A stretch of DNA of 13,353 nucleotides from NCBI GenBank assembly GCA_943913335.1, contig CALTXS010000011.1, positions 1 to 13,353 on the forward strand, written 5' to 3'. The translations under genes and the position numbers were made by a program. This DNA is from an uncultured Lysobacter sp. Lineage in GTDB: Bacteria > Pseudomonadota > Gammaproteobacteria > Xanthomonadales > Xanthomonadaceae. Shown piece after piece: positions 6,378 to 13,353 of this stretch. The first letter of the stretch is position 1. Each line of letters opens with the position of its first letter. The notes beneath the pieces are model-generated. The model worked only from the letters and a program-made list of their open reading frames with translations. It was not told the origin of the DNA and ran no database searches.

Positions 6378-7524
6378 ATTCGCTACGCAGCTGATCGACC
6401 TGTCGCCAGACCCGCAGCAGATTGCCGCCCATGACCTTGGCGATATCGGCGTCGCTGATGCCGCGGCGACGCAATTCGTTTGCAAGGTTGGGGTAGTCGG
6501 CCACGGTGCGAAGGTCTGTGGGCAAGGCCTCGCCGACGCCGTCGAAATCGCTGCCGATGCCGATATGATCGGCGCCAATCAGACCGATGCCGTAAACAAT
6601 GTGATCGGCCACTTCGCGCACGGTAGCAGGACTGTAAGGATGCACCGCATCCCATTCGCGATCGAACTCCGCCTCGGTTTTTGGCGGCTTGCGTCCTGCG
6701 GCCAGATCGGCAACCACGCCGTCTTTGAATTTCTTTAACTCAATGAAGTAATCGCGCAAACCCAAGGCATCCTTGCGATTGACGAATTGCGTGCCGAACG
6801 TGACTTGCACCACGCCGCCCTTGGCTGCGATGGCTTTGGCAATCTCGTCGCTCACGTTGCGCTCAAAACCCGGCGTGAAATGGCGGAAGGCCGAGTGACT
6901 GGCGATCACCGGTGCACGGCTCAAGGCGATGGCCTGCAGCGCCGCCTGATCGCTGACATGCGATACATCGACCATGATGCCCAGGCGATTCATGGAATCG
7001 ACGACTTGCTTGCCGAACGGACTTAGACCGTTCCACTTGCGATCCACCGCATACGAAGAATCGGCGAGGCGATTATTAGCCGAGTGGGCCAGCGTGATGT
7101 AACTCACGCCGCGATCGCGAAACACCTTGAGCAAATCGAGGCGATCACCGATTGGCGCTGCATTTTCCATGCCAAAGGTGAGTGCGATGCGTTTGTCGTT
7201 GGGGTCGTAATCGCGCGCTGAGCGCAGCACCACGAAGCGATCGGGTGCGCGGTAGGCGAGTGCTTCCATCGCGTCAATCTGCTGATGCGCAGACGCATTG
7301 GCCGTGCCCTGTTCGTCCTGCGTCGGAGATGTGTAGATGGACATGAATCCAACCTTCAATCCGCCTTTGGTTGCGGCCGGGGCATCGAAGTCGCGATCGG
7401 TAGTGTTCAGCAGATCCTTCCATTCGCGGACCTGTAGCGAAGGCGCATCGATGTGCGTATCGACTACCGGGGGCATGCCGACCGGAGTGGCGGCCAATGC
7501 GGCCATTAACAGTGCGGGAAACAT
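6376..7524 (-). CDS. Membrane dipeptidase (M19 renal dipeptidase family)
   Basis: M19 enzymes are zinc-dependent dipeptidases. The 382-residue protein has the expected metal and active-site residues: His24/Asp26 in VVDTHIDAP, Glu120 in FGMEN, His189 in VDVSHVSD, His210 in IASHSAFRHF, Arg222 in FERNVSDE and Asp326 in GIGSDFDGVG. The N-terminus (MFPALLMAALAATPVG) looks like a short export signal but has no positive charge before the hydrophobic stretch; no upstream in-frame ATG, GTG or TTG exists before a stop, so export is plausible but not certain. The start lies 12 bases after the hutI stop, and an AGGA site overlaps that stop, so it is probably translated with hutI. It may feed amino acids, including histidine, from peptides; its actual substrate cannot be read from the sequence. 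Confidence 0.9.
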   Translation of the reverse strand: MFPALLMAALAATPVGMPPVVDTHIDAPSLQVREWKDLLNTTDRDFDAPAATKGGLKVGFMSIYTSPTQDEQGTANASAHQQIDAMEALAYRAPDRFVVLRSARDYDPNDKRIALTFGMENAAPIGDRLDLLKVFRDRGVSYITLAHSANNRLADSSYAVDRKWNGLSPFGKQVVDSMNRLGIMVDVSHVSDQAALQAIALSRAPVIASHSAFRHFTPGFERNVSDEIAKAIAAKGGVVQVTFGTQFVNRKDALGLRDYFIELKKFKDGVVADLAAGRKPPKTEAEFDREWDAVHPYSPATVREVADHIVYGIGLIGADHIGIGSDFDGVGEALPTDLRTVADYPNLANELRRRGISDADIAKVMGGNLLRVWRQVDQLRSE

Positions 7525-7536
7525 CAGAGCGAGGTC

Positions 7537-8790
7537 CTAGAGTCGGGGCGCGCGTTCGCGTCGTTGCAGAGAGTGTCCGGCCAGCCACAAATTCTGCAGC
7601 AGATTGCCGCCGAGCCAGTAGGTGAGTTCATCGGGATGTTGCACTGTCCACAAGGCCAGATCGGCGCGCAGGCCCGGTTTGAGCTGGCCGCGATCGCTGA
7701 GTCCCAGTGCCGCCGCTGCGTGCACAGTAGCGCCTTGCAGCGCCTCCAGTGGCGTCATACGGAAGTGGGTGGTGGCCAACTGCATTGCCACGCGCAAAGA
7801 CAGCAACGGCGAGGTGCCGGGGTTGCAGTCTGTGGAGACGGCCATGCGCACACCGAGCTCGCGCATGCGCGCAATCGGTGGCTGTTCGGTTTCACGCAGG
7901 ACATGGTAAGCACCCGGCAGCAGCACCGCTACAGTTCCCGTGCGGGCCATCGCCATCAGTCCCTCGTCATTGGTGTATTCAAGGTGATCGGCGGATAGGC
8001 CATTGAACTGCGTAACCAGCTCGGCGCCGTGCAGGTCACTCAACTGATCGGCATGCAGTTTGACCGGTAGGCCCAAAGCTTGTGCGGCTTCGAACACGCG
8101 ACGAGTCTGCTCGGGCGAAAAGCCGATGCCTTCGCAAAAGGCATCAACGGCATCGACCAGTCCCTCGGCATGCAGAATGGGCAGCCATTCGGTCACCCGT
8201 TGGATATAGGCATCCGCATCGTTGTCGAACTCGGGCGGTAGCGCATGGGCCGCAAGATAGGTGGTGTGTACGGTTTGTGCGGTCAGCGCGCCAATTTGCC
8301 GCGCTGTTTGCAGCATGCGTCGCTCGGTGTCCAGGTCCAGCCCGTAACCCGATTTGATTTCGAGTGTGGTGACGCCATCGTGCAGCAAGTCCAGCGCGCG
8401 GGGCAGGGATTCGGCGAGCAAGTGATCGGCATCGGCGCCACGCGTATTGCGGACCGAGGAGCGGATACCGCCGCCGGCACGGGCGATTTCCTCGTAGCTG
8501 GCGCCATTGAGACGCATGGCAAACTCGTTGGCGCGGTTGCCGCCGAACACCAGATGGGTATGGCAGTCGATCAGTCCGGGCGTCAGGGTGCCTTCGGCAT
8601 ACACAACGTGGTGGGCCAGACGGTCAGGGCTTGCCGGCAAGTCGTCGGCGGGTCCGACGTAGGTCAGCACCCCATCTAGAATGCCGATGGCGCCGTCGGG
8701 AATGCAGCCATAATCGGCACTTTCCGTCAGGGTGACCACCGTCGGGCCAATGATGAGTTCATCCCAAAGGGGTTGCGCAGTCTCGGTCAT
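7537..8790 (-). CDS. hutI: Imidazolonepropionase HutI
   Basis: HutI hydrolyses 4-imidazolone-5-propionate to N-formimino-L-glutamate, the third step of histidine degradation. The product is 417 residues from the ATG at 8790 and belongs to the amidohydrolase superfamily. Metal ligands are His77/His79 in DCHTHLVFGG, His246 in KLHADQ and Asp321 in VSTDCNPGTSP. EIKSGYGLD and ARAGGGIRS are HutI hallmarks. A GTG at 8793 is an alternative start one codon upstream. No Shine-Dalgarno is evident; TAGAAT ends 6 bases before the ATG, suggesting a leaderless message. It leads a two-gene unit with the dipeptidase and is divergent from hutF across 37 bases. Confidence 0.96.
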   Translation of the reverse strand: MTETAQPLWDELIIGPTVVTLTESADYGCIPDGAIGILDGVLTYVGPADDLPASPDRLAHHVVYAEGTLTPGLIDCHTHLVFGGNRANEFAMRLNGASYEEIARAGGGIRSSVRNTRGADADHLLAESLPRALDLLHDGVTTLEIKSGYGLDLDTERRMLQTARQIGALTAQTVHTTYLAAHALPPEFDNDADAYIQRVTEWLPILHAEGLVDAVDAFCEGIGFSPEQTRRVFEAAQALGLPVKLHADQLSDLHGAELVTQFNGLSADHLEYTNDEGLMAMARTGTVAVLLPGAYHVLRETEQPPIARMRELGVRMAVSTDCNPGTSPLLSLRVAMQLATTHFRMTPLEALQGATVHAAAALGLSDRGQLKPGLRADLALWTVQHPDELTYWLGGNLLQNLWLAGHSLQRRERAPRL

Positions 8791-8796
8791 CACTCG

Positions 8797-8802
8797 ATTC
8801 TA
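8797..8802 (-). promoter_or_regulatory. Candidate -10 element of hutI (leaderless type)
   Basis: TAGAAT on the minus strand ends 6 bases before the hutI ATG. A TTTATT hexamer 17 bases further upstream (8820-8825) is only a weak -35 match. Transcription would begin at or beside the start codon. Confidence 0.35.
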
Positions 8803-8816
8803 CTGGCAGATCAGGC

Positions 8817-8822
8817 GACAAT
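8817..8822 (+). promoter_or_regulatory. Candidate -10 element of hutF (leaderless type)
   Basis: GACAAT ends 5 bases before the hutF ATG, with no ribosome binding site between. TCGATT 17 bases upstream is a poor -35. The 37-base gap to hutI leaves no room for a conventional leader. Confidence 0.25.
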
Positions 8823-8827
8823 AAATC

Positions 8828-10036
8828 ATGAGCACGATTTCACAGCGCGGTATCGCCAATCTGCACTCGCATGCGTTTCAGCGCGCCATGGCCGGATTGG
8901 CCGAGCGCCGACTGCATCCGACCGATTCCTTCTGGACCTGGCGCGAGACCATGTACCACATGGCATCCCGTTTCACGCCCGAGGATCTGCACGCCGTCGC
9001 CTCGCAACTGTATGTCGAGATGCTGCAGGCCGGATATACCACCGTGTGCGAGTTTCACTATGTCCATCACCGGCCCGATGGCCGCCCGTATGCCAATTCG
9101 CTGGCCATGTCAGAGGCCTTGCTGCAGGCGGCACAGGACACCGGCATTCGCCTGACCCTATTGCCGGTGTTGTACATGACCGCGGGCATGGATGGCGCGC
9201 CCTTGAGTGAACGTCAACGGCGCTTTGGTCACACCACCGAGTCGTATCTGCGCGACTGGTTTGCCTTGCAGGGGCGTGGCGCGCAACTTGGATGTGCGTT
9301 CCACAGCTTGCGTGCCGTGCCTGCTAACGCCATGCGCGACATCTACGAGGCGCTGCCTGCAATGGCACCCTTGCACATCCACATTGCCGAACAAGCGGCC
9401 GAGGTGGACAGCGCCATGCAGCACCTGGGCGCACGTCCGGTGCGTTGGTTGCTGGATCAGATGCCGGTCGATTCGCGCTGGACCTTGGTTCATGCCACCC
9501 ATCTGGACGAAGGCGAGATCCGCGATCTGGCCGCTTCACGTGCCACCGTTGCAATCTGTCCGACGACCGAGGCCAATCTCGGCGATGGCATCTTCGCTGC
9601 GGCCGAGTATTTCGAGCAGGGTGGACGTTGGGGTATCGGTTCGGATTCGCACATCTCCGTCTCACCGATCGAGGAGTTGCGCTGGCTCGAGTATGCGCAG
9701 CGACTCACCAAACAACGGCGCACGGTGCTGTGCAGTGATGCCGAGCCGCGGAATGCGCAGTTGCTGCTGCAAGGAGTGGCTGAGTCGGCTGCAACGGCCA
9801 CCGGCTATACGGAGCACGAACTCGCAGCCGATACTGTGGAACTCGATGGTGACAGTGCCATCCTTACCGGTGCGACGGCGCAAGATCTTGCGCAGCGCTG
9901 GGTGTTCTCCGGCAACGCCAACATTGTCCGTCACGTCACGGTGAACGGCACACGCGTTATCGAAGAGGGTCGGCATCTGCGCGGCGAGCCGATTCTCGCC
10001 GCTTACCGCCAAGTGATGCAGCGTTTACTGGCGTAA
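8828..10036 (+). CDS. hutF: Formimidoylglutamate deiminase HutF, short N-terminus
   Basis: HutF converts N-formimino-L-glutamate to N-formyl-L-glutamate and ammonia in the five-step histidine pathway. The 402-residue protein retains the amidohydrolase metal ligands His13/His15 (NLHSHAFQRA), His185 (HIHIAEQ) and Asp273 (GIGSDSH), and residues that line up with P. aeruginosa HutF active-site positions: Gln18, Arg39, Tyr78, His159, Arg162, Glu188 and His222. In that 453-residue enzyme the first metal motif lies near residue 56; here it begins at residue 13, so about 43 N-terminal residues forming part of the beta-sandwich are absent. An in-frame TAA at 8822-8824 rules out an upstream start. The C-terminal strands are present but divergent. 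Activity is likely since the catalytic set is whole. The 3' end overlaps the phosphodiesterase gene by 12 bases. Confidence 0.92.
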   Translation: MSTISQRGIANLHSHAFQRAMAGLAERRLHPTDSFWTWRETMYHMASRFTPEDLHAVASQLYVEMLQAGYTTVCEFHYVHHRPDGRPYANSLAMSEALLQAAQDTGIRLTLLPVLYMTAGMDGAPLSERQRRFGHTTESYLRDWFALQGRGAQLGCAFHSLRAVPANAMRDIYEALPAMAPLHIHIAEQAAEVDSAMQHLGARPVRWLLDQMPVDSRWTLVHATHLDEGEIRDLAASRATVAICPTTEANLGDGIFAAAEYFEQGGRWGIGSDSHISVSPIEELRWLEYAQRLTKQRRTVLCSDAEPRNAQLLLQGVAESAATATGYTEHELAADTVELDGDSAILTGATAQDLAQRWVFSGNANIVRHVTVNGTRVIEEGRHLRGEPILAAYRQVMQRLLA

Positions 10037-11269
10037 GACGCCACGCACCGGAGCCAGATCGCCATCGTTCGGTGCTGCCGGCACCTTGAGTAGGTGCATC
10101 ATCAGCGGGTAGACATCGACATTGTCAAAGGCAGGGATGACCTTACCCTGCGCAATGTCGGGGCCGATCGCAATAAAGGCGGCGCGCATGTCAGCGGAAT
10201 ACGGATCGAAACCGTGCGAACCGCGCGTCTGAGTCTGGCCCTTAGCTTTGGCAAAGGTATCCGGATATAACGCATCCCAGCCGGTTTGCATCAGACACAC
10301 AATGGCCGGAATCCGCGCATTGCTGCCGTAGTGAAACTTGGCAGGAATCTTTGACTTATCCCAGCAGGTGTAACGCTCATGCGTGCCCAGCAGGCGCTGA
10401 CTGGCCTGCGCCTCATAGCCTTGTTTGGGGTTAAAGCCAACGGTTTGGCCGGCCGCAACCACTTCGACCCAATCCGTCGGCACCATGTCCGCAATATTGA
10501 TTCGTTGCGAAGGCGTGACCGGCGCCATGCCATGGTCGGACACGATGATCACGTTGGTCGTGGCCGCACTGCCATCGCGCTGCATTTGCGCAAACAGATC
10601 GCCGATGGCGGTATCCACAGCACGCACGGCACCGGTGGCCTGTTCCGAGAACGGACCGAACGAATGGGCCTCGTGATCGACTTCGTCAAAGTACAAGGTG
10701 GCAAAACGCGGACGCGTGTTCATCGGCTCGCGCATCCAACCGGTGACGGTGTTGACGCGTTGAGTATTGGTCACCTTGGCATCAAATACATGCCAGCGCG
10801 TAGGGTGCGTGCCGAGAATCGGTGCTTCGCTGCCCGGCCAGAACATGGCGGCCGTCGGGTAACCGGCTTTTTGTACGCCAACCCAAATCGGCTCTCCGCC
10901 CCACCAGCGCGGATTCTGCACGGCCTCGCGCTTGCTCAGCGAGAATTTGCCCAGCTCCGGATCGCTCATGTTGTTGTGGACGATGCCGTGGTGATCGGGA
11001 CGCAGGCCGGTGACCAGGGTGTAGTGATTGGGGAACGTCAGCGACGGGAACGAAGGATTCATCCACTCGGCGCGCACACCGGCGGCGGCCACGCGATCGA
11101 GATTCGGCGTATTGCCTTTGCCCAGGTAGTCGGGACGGAAGCCGTCAATGGACACCAGCAGCACGGAATGGGCCGGAGTCGGTGCGGTGGATGGAGCCGG
11201 CGTAGTCGCACATGCGGCGAGCGCCAATGTCAGAACGGCCGTCGCGGCCATGCGTAGGATCGAGTTCAT
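10025..11269 (-). CDS. Nucleotide pyrophosphatase/phosphodiesterase, alkaline phosphatase superfamily, lipoprotein
   Basis: This 414-residue protein matches the Xanthomonas-type NPP that hydrolyses phosphodiesters such as nucleotide pyrophosphates using two zinc ions. Key residues align with a near-constant offset of 12: Asp42 (SIDGF), the nucleophile Thr78 (PSLTFPNH), Asn99 (HNN), Asp198/His202 (DEVDHEAH), Asp245/His246 (SDHGM) and His352 (GSHGF). The N-terminus is a lipoprotein signal with lipobox LAAC at 17-20; Ala follows the Cys, consistent with sorting to the outer membrane. The ATG at 11269 is chosen because it places this signal at the N-terminus; a longer frame would bury it. No ribosome binding site is seen, and TATTAT lies 8 bases upstream. 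It sits between hutF and hutU without an obvious link to histidine use. Confidence 0.93.
   Translation of the reverse strand: MNSILRMAATAVLTLALAACATTPAPSTAPTPAHSVLLVSIDGFRPDYLGKGNTPNLDRVAAAGVRAEWMNPSFPSLTFPNHYTLVTGLRPDHHGIVHNNMSDPELGKFSLSKREAVQNPRWWGGEPIWVGVQKAGYPTAAMFWPGSEAPILGTHPTRWHVFDAKVTNTQRVNTVTGWMREPMNTRPRFATLYFDEVDHEAHSFGPFSEQATGAVRAVDTAIGDLFAQMQRDGSAATTNVIIVSDHGMAPVTPSQRINIADMVPTDWVEVVAAGQTVGFNPKQGYEAQASQRLLGTHERYTCWDKSKIPAKFHYGSNARIPAIVCLMQTGWDALYPDTFAKAKGQTQTRGSHGFDPYSADMRAAFIAIGPDIAQGKVIPAFDNVDVYPLMMHLLKVPAAPNDGDLAPVRGVLRQ
10029..10043. other. Short inverted repeat over two convergent stop codons
   Basis: TGGCGT (10029-10034) and ACGCCA (10038-10043) form a 6-base-pair hairpin with a 3-base loop in the tail overlap of hutF and the phosphodiesterase gene. 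There is no T tract on either side, so it is not a standard terminator, though it could protect 3' ends. Confidence 0.35.
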
Positions 11270-11277
11270 AGCCGTAA

Positions 11278-11283
11278 ATAATA
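11278..11283 (-). promoter_or_regulatory. Candidate -10 element of the phosphodiesterase gene (leaderless type)
   Basis: TATTAT on the minus strand ends 8 bases before the ATG at 11269, and no Shine-Dalgarno lies between. The expected transcription start is within a base or two of the start codon. The -35 region is poor. Confidence 0.3.
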
Positions 11284-11302
11284 ACGCCGCTGTGTTGCGG
11301 GT

Positions 11303-11331
11303 TTGAGACCGAGGGCTGAAAGCGGCACAAT
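11303..11331 (+). promoter_or_regulatory. hutU promoter, sigma-70 type
   Basis: TTGAGA (11303-11308) and CACAAT (11326-11331) each match the sigma-70 consensus or its common variant at most positions and are separated by exactly 17 bases. Transcription would begin near 11338, leaving a leader of about 28 bases that carries GAGAG (11351-11355), 10 bases before the hutU ATG. I could not recognise a HutC operator here. Confidence 0.6.
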
Positions 11332-11365
11332 ATGGCTTCCCCGACAGAAAGAGAGACTGGCACGC

Positions 11366-13033
11366 ATGGGCACCCGTTTTGATCCCGACCGCATCATCAG
11401 GGCGCCGCATGGCACCGAACTCAGCTGCCAGTCCTGGCTAACCGAGGCTCCGTACCGCATGATCCAGAACAATCTGGATCCGGATGTGGCCGAAAATCCG
11501 CAAGCCTTGGTGGTCTACGGCGGTATCGGTCGTGCCGCTCGCGATTGGGAAAGCTTTGACACGATCCTCGAGTGCCTGCAGGGCCTTCGAGATGATCAGA
11601 CGCTGCTGGTGCAGTCCGGTAAGCCGGTTGGTATTTTCCCCACGCATGTCGATGCGCCGCGCGTGCTGATCGCCAACTCCAATCTGGTGCCGGCATGGGC
11701 CAACTGGGAACACTTCAACGAACTCGATCGCAAGGGCCTGATGATGTACGGCCAGATGACGGCGGGTTCGTGGATCTACATCGGCTCGCAAGGCATCGTG
11801 CAGGGTACGTATGAAACCTTTGTCGAGATGGGGCGTCAGCACTACAACGGCGATCTGAAGGGCCGCTGGATCCTGACCGCAGGTCTGGGTGGCATGGGCG
11901 GCGCTCAACCCTTGGCCGCAACCTTGGCGGGTGCATGCTCGCTCAATATCGAATGTCAGCAAAAGTCCATTGATATGCGTCTGCGCACGCAGTATGTCGA
12001 TGAGCAAGCCGACGATCTCGATGATGCCCTGGCGCGCATCGCTAAATACACGGCTGCCGGTGAGGCCAAGTCGATTGCCTTGCTCGGTAATGCTGCGGAA
12101 ATTTTGCCGGAACTCGTGCGTCGCGGCGTGCGCCCCGATGCAGTGACCGATCAGACCTCGGCGCACGATCCGGTGCACGGTTATCTGCCAATCGGCTGGA
12201 CTGTCGAACAATGGCTCGAACTGCAAAGCACCGACCCCGAGCGCGTGCGCGATGCTGCCAAAAAATCCATGAAGGTTCACGTGCAAGCCATGTTGGATTT
12301 TCAGGCGCAGGGCATTCCGACCTTTGACTACGGCAACAACATTCGCCAAATGGCCCAGGACGAAGGCCTGAGCAACGCCTTTGATTTCCCGGGCTTTGTG
12401 CCGGCCTATGTGCGCCCCTTGTTCTGCCGCGGTATCGGTCCGTTCCGTTGGGTGGCACTGAGTGGCGATCCGGAAGACATCTACAAGACCGATGCCAAGG
12501 TCAAGGAAATCATTGCCGACGATCCGCATCTGCATCGCTGGTTGGACATGGCGCGCGAACGGATCAAGTTCCAGGGTCTGCCGGCGCGTATTTGCTGGGT
12601 GGGCCTGGGCCTGCGTCACAAGCTCGGTCTGGCCTTCAACGAAATGGTGCGTAACGGTGAGCTCAAGGCACCGATCGTGATCGGTCGCGATCACCTCGAC
12701 AGTGGCTCGGTCGCTTCGCCCAACCGCGAAACCGAGGCCATGATGGACGGCAGCGATGCCGTGAGCGACTGGCCGTTGCTCAACGCCATGCTCAATGTGG
12801 CCGGTGGCGCTACATGGGTTTCGCTGCATCACGGCGGCGGTGTCGGCATGGGTTACAGCCAGCACAGCGGCGTCGTCATTGTGTGCGATGGCACCGAGGC
12901 GGCCGATCGTCGCATCGAGCGCGTGCTGTGGAATGATCCGGGTACGGGCGTGATGCGTCATGCCGATGCCGGTTACGAAATTGCGCAGGATTGCGCTCGC
13001 GAGATGGGCCTTGATTTGCCCATGATTGACTGA
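11366..13033 (+). CDS. hutU: Urocanate hydratase HutU
   Basis: HutU adds water to urocanate to give 4-imidazolone-5-propionate using tightly bound NAD as an electrophile, the second step of histidine degradation. The 555-residue product has the family length. It shows [11 protein letters not shown] at 51-61, the glycine-rich NAD-binding [10 protein letters not shown] at 173-182, TDQTSAHDP at 261-269, and Cys410 in ARICWVGLG, at the same position as the functionally important Cys410 of the P. putida enzyme. The C-terminal [13 protein letters not shown] block is also typical. The ATG at 11366 is preferred over upstream codons because GAGAG precedes it and MGTRFDPDR fits family N-termini. It is divergent from the phosphodiesterase and 96 bases away. 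hutH is not directly downstream. Confidence 0.97.
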   Translation: MGTRFDPDRIIRAPHGTELSCQSWLTEAPYRMIQNNLDPDVAENPQALVVYGGIGRAARDWESFDTILECLQGLRDDQTLLVQSGKPVGIFPTHVDAPRVLIANSNLVPAWANWEHFNELDRKGLMMYGQMTAGSWIYIGSQGIVQGTYETFVEMGRQHYNGDLKGRWILTAGLGGMGGAQPLAATLAGACSLNIECQQKSIDMRLRTQYVDEQADDLDDALARIAKYTAAGEAKSIALLGNAAEILPELVRRGVRPDAVTDQTSAHDPVHGYLPIGWTVEQWLELQSTDPERVRDAAKKSMKVHVQAMLDFQAQGIPTFDYGNNIRQMAQDEGLSNAFDFPGFVPAYVRPLFCRGIGPFRWVALSGDPEDIYKTDAKVKEIIADDPHLHRWLDMARERIKFQGLPARICWVGLGLRHKLGLAFNEMVRNGELKAPIVIGRDHLDSGSVASPNRETEAMMDGSDAVSDWPLLNAMLNVAGGATWVSLHHGGGVGMGYSQHSGVVIVCDGTEAADRRIERVLWNDPGTGVMRHADAGYEIAQDCAREMGLDLPMID

Positions 13034-13041
13034 GCACGACC

Positions 13042-13353
13042 TTGGACTATATCCACTCGCGGCAGAACCCGGTCGTCAAGCACCTGATCAAACTGGCAGG
13101 TACGCATCGCGAGCGTGTGCGTTCCCGACAGGCCGTGATTTCCGGCGCGCATCTGATTGAGGCGGCATTGCAGGCCCGGTTTCCGTTGCGGCATGTGTTC
13201 CTACGCGATGGCTCGACCGACGCCGAGGTGCGCGCACTAGCCGAGACTGCAGTCGCAGCCGGTTCGCGCGTCACGACCTTGAGCGGAGAGTTGTTTGATG
13301 CCATCGAACAGATGCCTTCACAGACCGGTCTTCTGGCTTTGATTGATTGGCCG
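13042..13353 (+). CDS. SpoU/TrmH-type RNA 2'-O-methyltransferase, N-terminal part (runs off the right edge)
   Basis: The visible 104 residues match the substrate-binding N-terminal domain of SpoU (TrmH) family RNA ribose methyltransferases: IHSRQNPVVKHL with KLAG at the start, ISGAHLIEAAL at about 34-44, HVFLRDG, and QMPSQTGLLALIDWP at the end, which resembles the segment just before the SPOUT catalytic knot. The S-adenosylmethionine domain lies beyond the window. The start is uncertain: TTG at 13042 gives the best family-like N-terminus, CTG at 13030 overlaps the hutU stop, and no ATG or GTG is available before the conserved start. Translation may be coupled to hutU. The exact rRNA or tRNA target cannot be assigned from this part. 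Confidence 0.82.
   Translation, partial: MDYIHSRQNPVVKHLIKLAGTHRERVRSRQAVISGAHLIEAALQARFPLRHVFLRDGSTDAEVRALAETAVAAGSRVTTLSGELFDAIEQMPSQTGLLALIDWP

Noticed and set aside
8773..8827. Frameshift restoring a full-length HutF
   Set aside because: The upstream frames on the plus strand do not resemble the missing N-terminal segment, and the region is the hutI start on the other strand.
10029..10043. Hairpin as a rho-independent terminator for hutF and the phosphodiesterase
   Set aside because: The stem is only 6 base pairs and there is no T tract on either side.
10379..11257. Open frame of 292 codons on the plus strand
   Set aside because: Antisense shadow of the phosphodiesterase gene, with no family resemblance.
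11270..11365. HutC operator upstream of hutU
   Set aside because: I looked for a HutC-type inverted repeat between the phosphodiesterase and hutU and did not find a convincing one.
11270..11410. Longer N-terminus for the phosphodiesterase
   Set aside because: It would bury the lipoprotein signal (lipobox at residues 17-20 from the ATG at 11269) and overlap the hutU start.
11438..12961. Long open frame (507 codons) on the minus strand
   Set aside because: Antisense to hutU, whose product is unmistakable; the reverse translation is compositionally odd and has no recognisable domain.
1..13353. CRISPR array, tRNA genes, insertion sequences or phage genes
   Set aside because: No direct repeat series, cloverleaf-like sequences, transposase genes or terminal inverted repeats were seen; the window looks like ordinary chromosomal backbone.

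Overview
The window reads as chromosomal DNA of a gammaproteobacterium, most likely of the order Xanthomonadales (Lysobacterales). The GltX sequence follows the Xanthomonas pattern closely, the phosphodiesterase matches the Xanthomonas-type nucleotide pyrophosphatase residue by residue, LpxH and a TonB-dependent receptor mark a Gram-negative envelope, and base composition is GC-rich (roughly 60% by eye). Genes are packed tightly. There is no gene-free stretch longer than 300 bases, and I see no tRNA, rRNA, insertion sequence, prophage or CRISPR array. All identifications are from reading the sequence; no database search was run.

Left part (1-2983): the 3' portion of a DUF455 ferritin-like gene runs in from the left edge and overlaps, tail to tail, the lipid A gene lpxH. 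lpxH is divergent from gltX, a glutamyl-tRNA synthetase that lacks the zinc-binding cysteines known in the E. coli enzyme.

Zinc module (2988-6042): zur, the zinc-sensing Fur-family repressor, follows gltX by 4 bases. Convergent to it is a ZnuD-like TonB-dependent receptor with histidine-rich segments. Divergent from the receptor is a small four-helix MerC-domain membrane protein with a Cys pair and a His/Cys-rich tail. The short AT-rich region between receptor and merC holds a strong match to the Zur operator, placed over plausible promoters for both genes. The simplest reading is a compact Zur-controlled zinc uptake unit in which the receptor brings zinc across the outer membrane and the MerC-like protein acts at the inner membrane. 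That second role is the most interesting hypothesis here.

Middle (6120-7524): a gene for the small ribosomal protein bTHX, a strong bidirectional terminator, then an M19 dipeptidase on the opposite strand.

Right part (7537-13033), histidine degradation: hutI is followed by, and probably translationally coupled to, the dipeptidase. hutF is divergent from hutI and has an unusually short N-terminus. A lipoprotein nucleotide pyrophosphatase/phosphodiesterase gene lies between hutF and hutU. HutU, HutI and HutF together take urocanate to N-formylglutamate; hutH, hutG and hutC are not in the window. The window ends inside a SpoU/TrmH-type RNA methyltransferase gene.

Several start codons (lpxH, hutI, hutF, the phosphodiesterase) lack a ribosome binding site but have a -10-like hexamer 5-8 bases upstream, which suggests leaderless transcripts.
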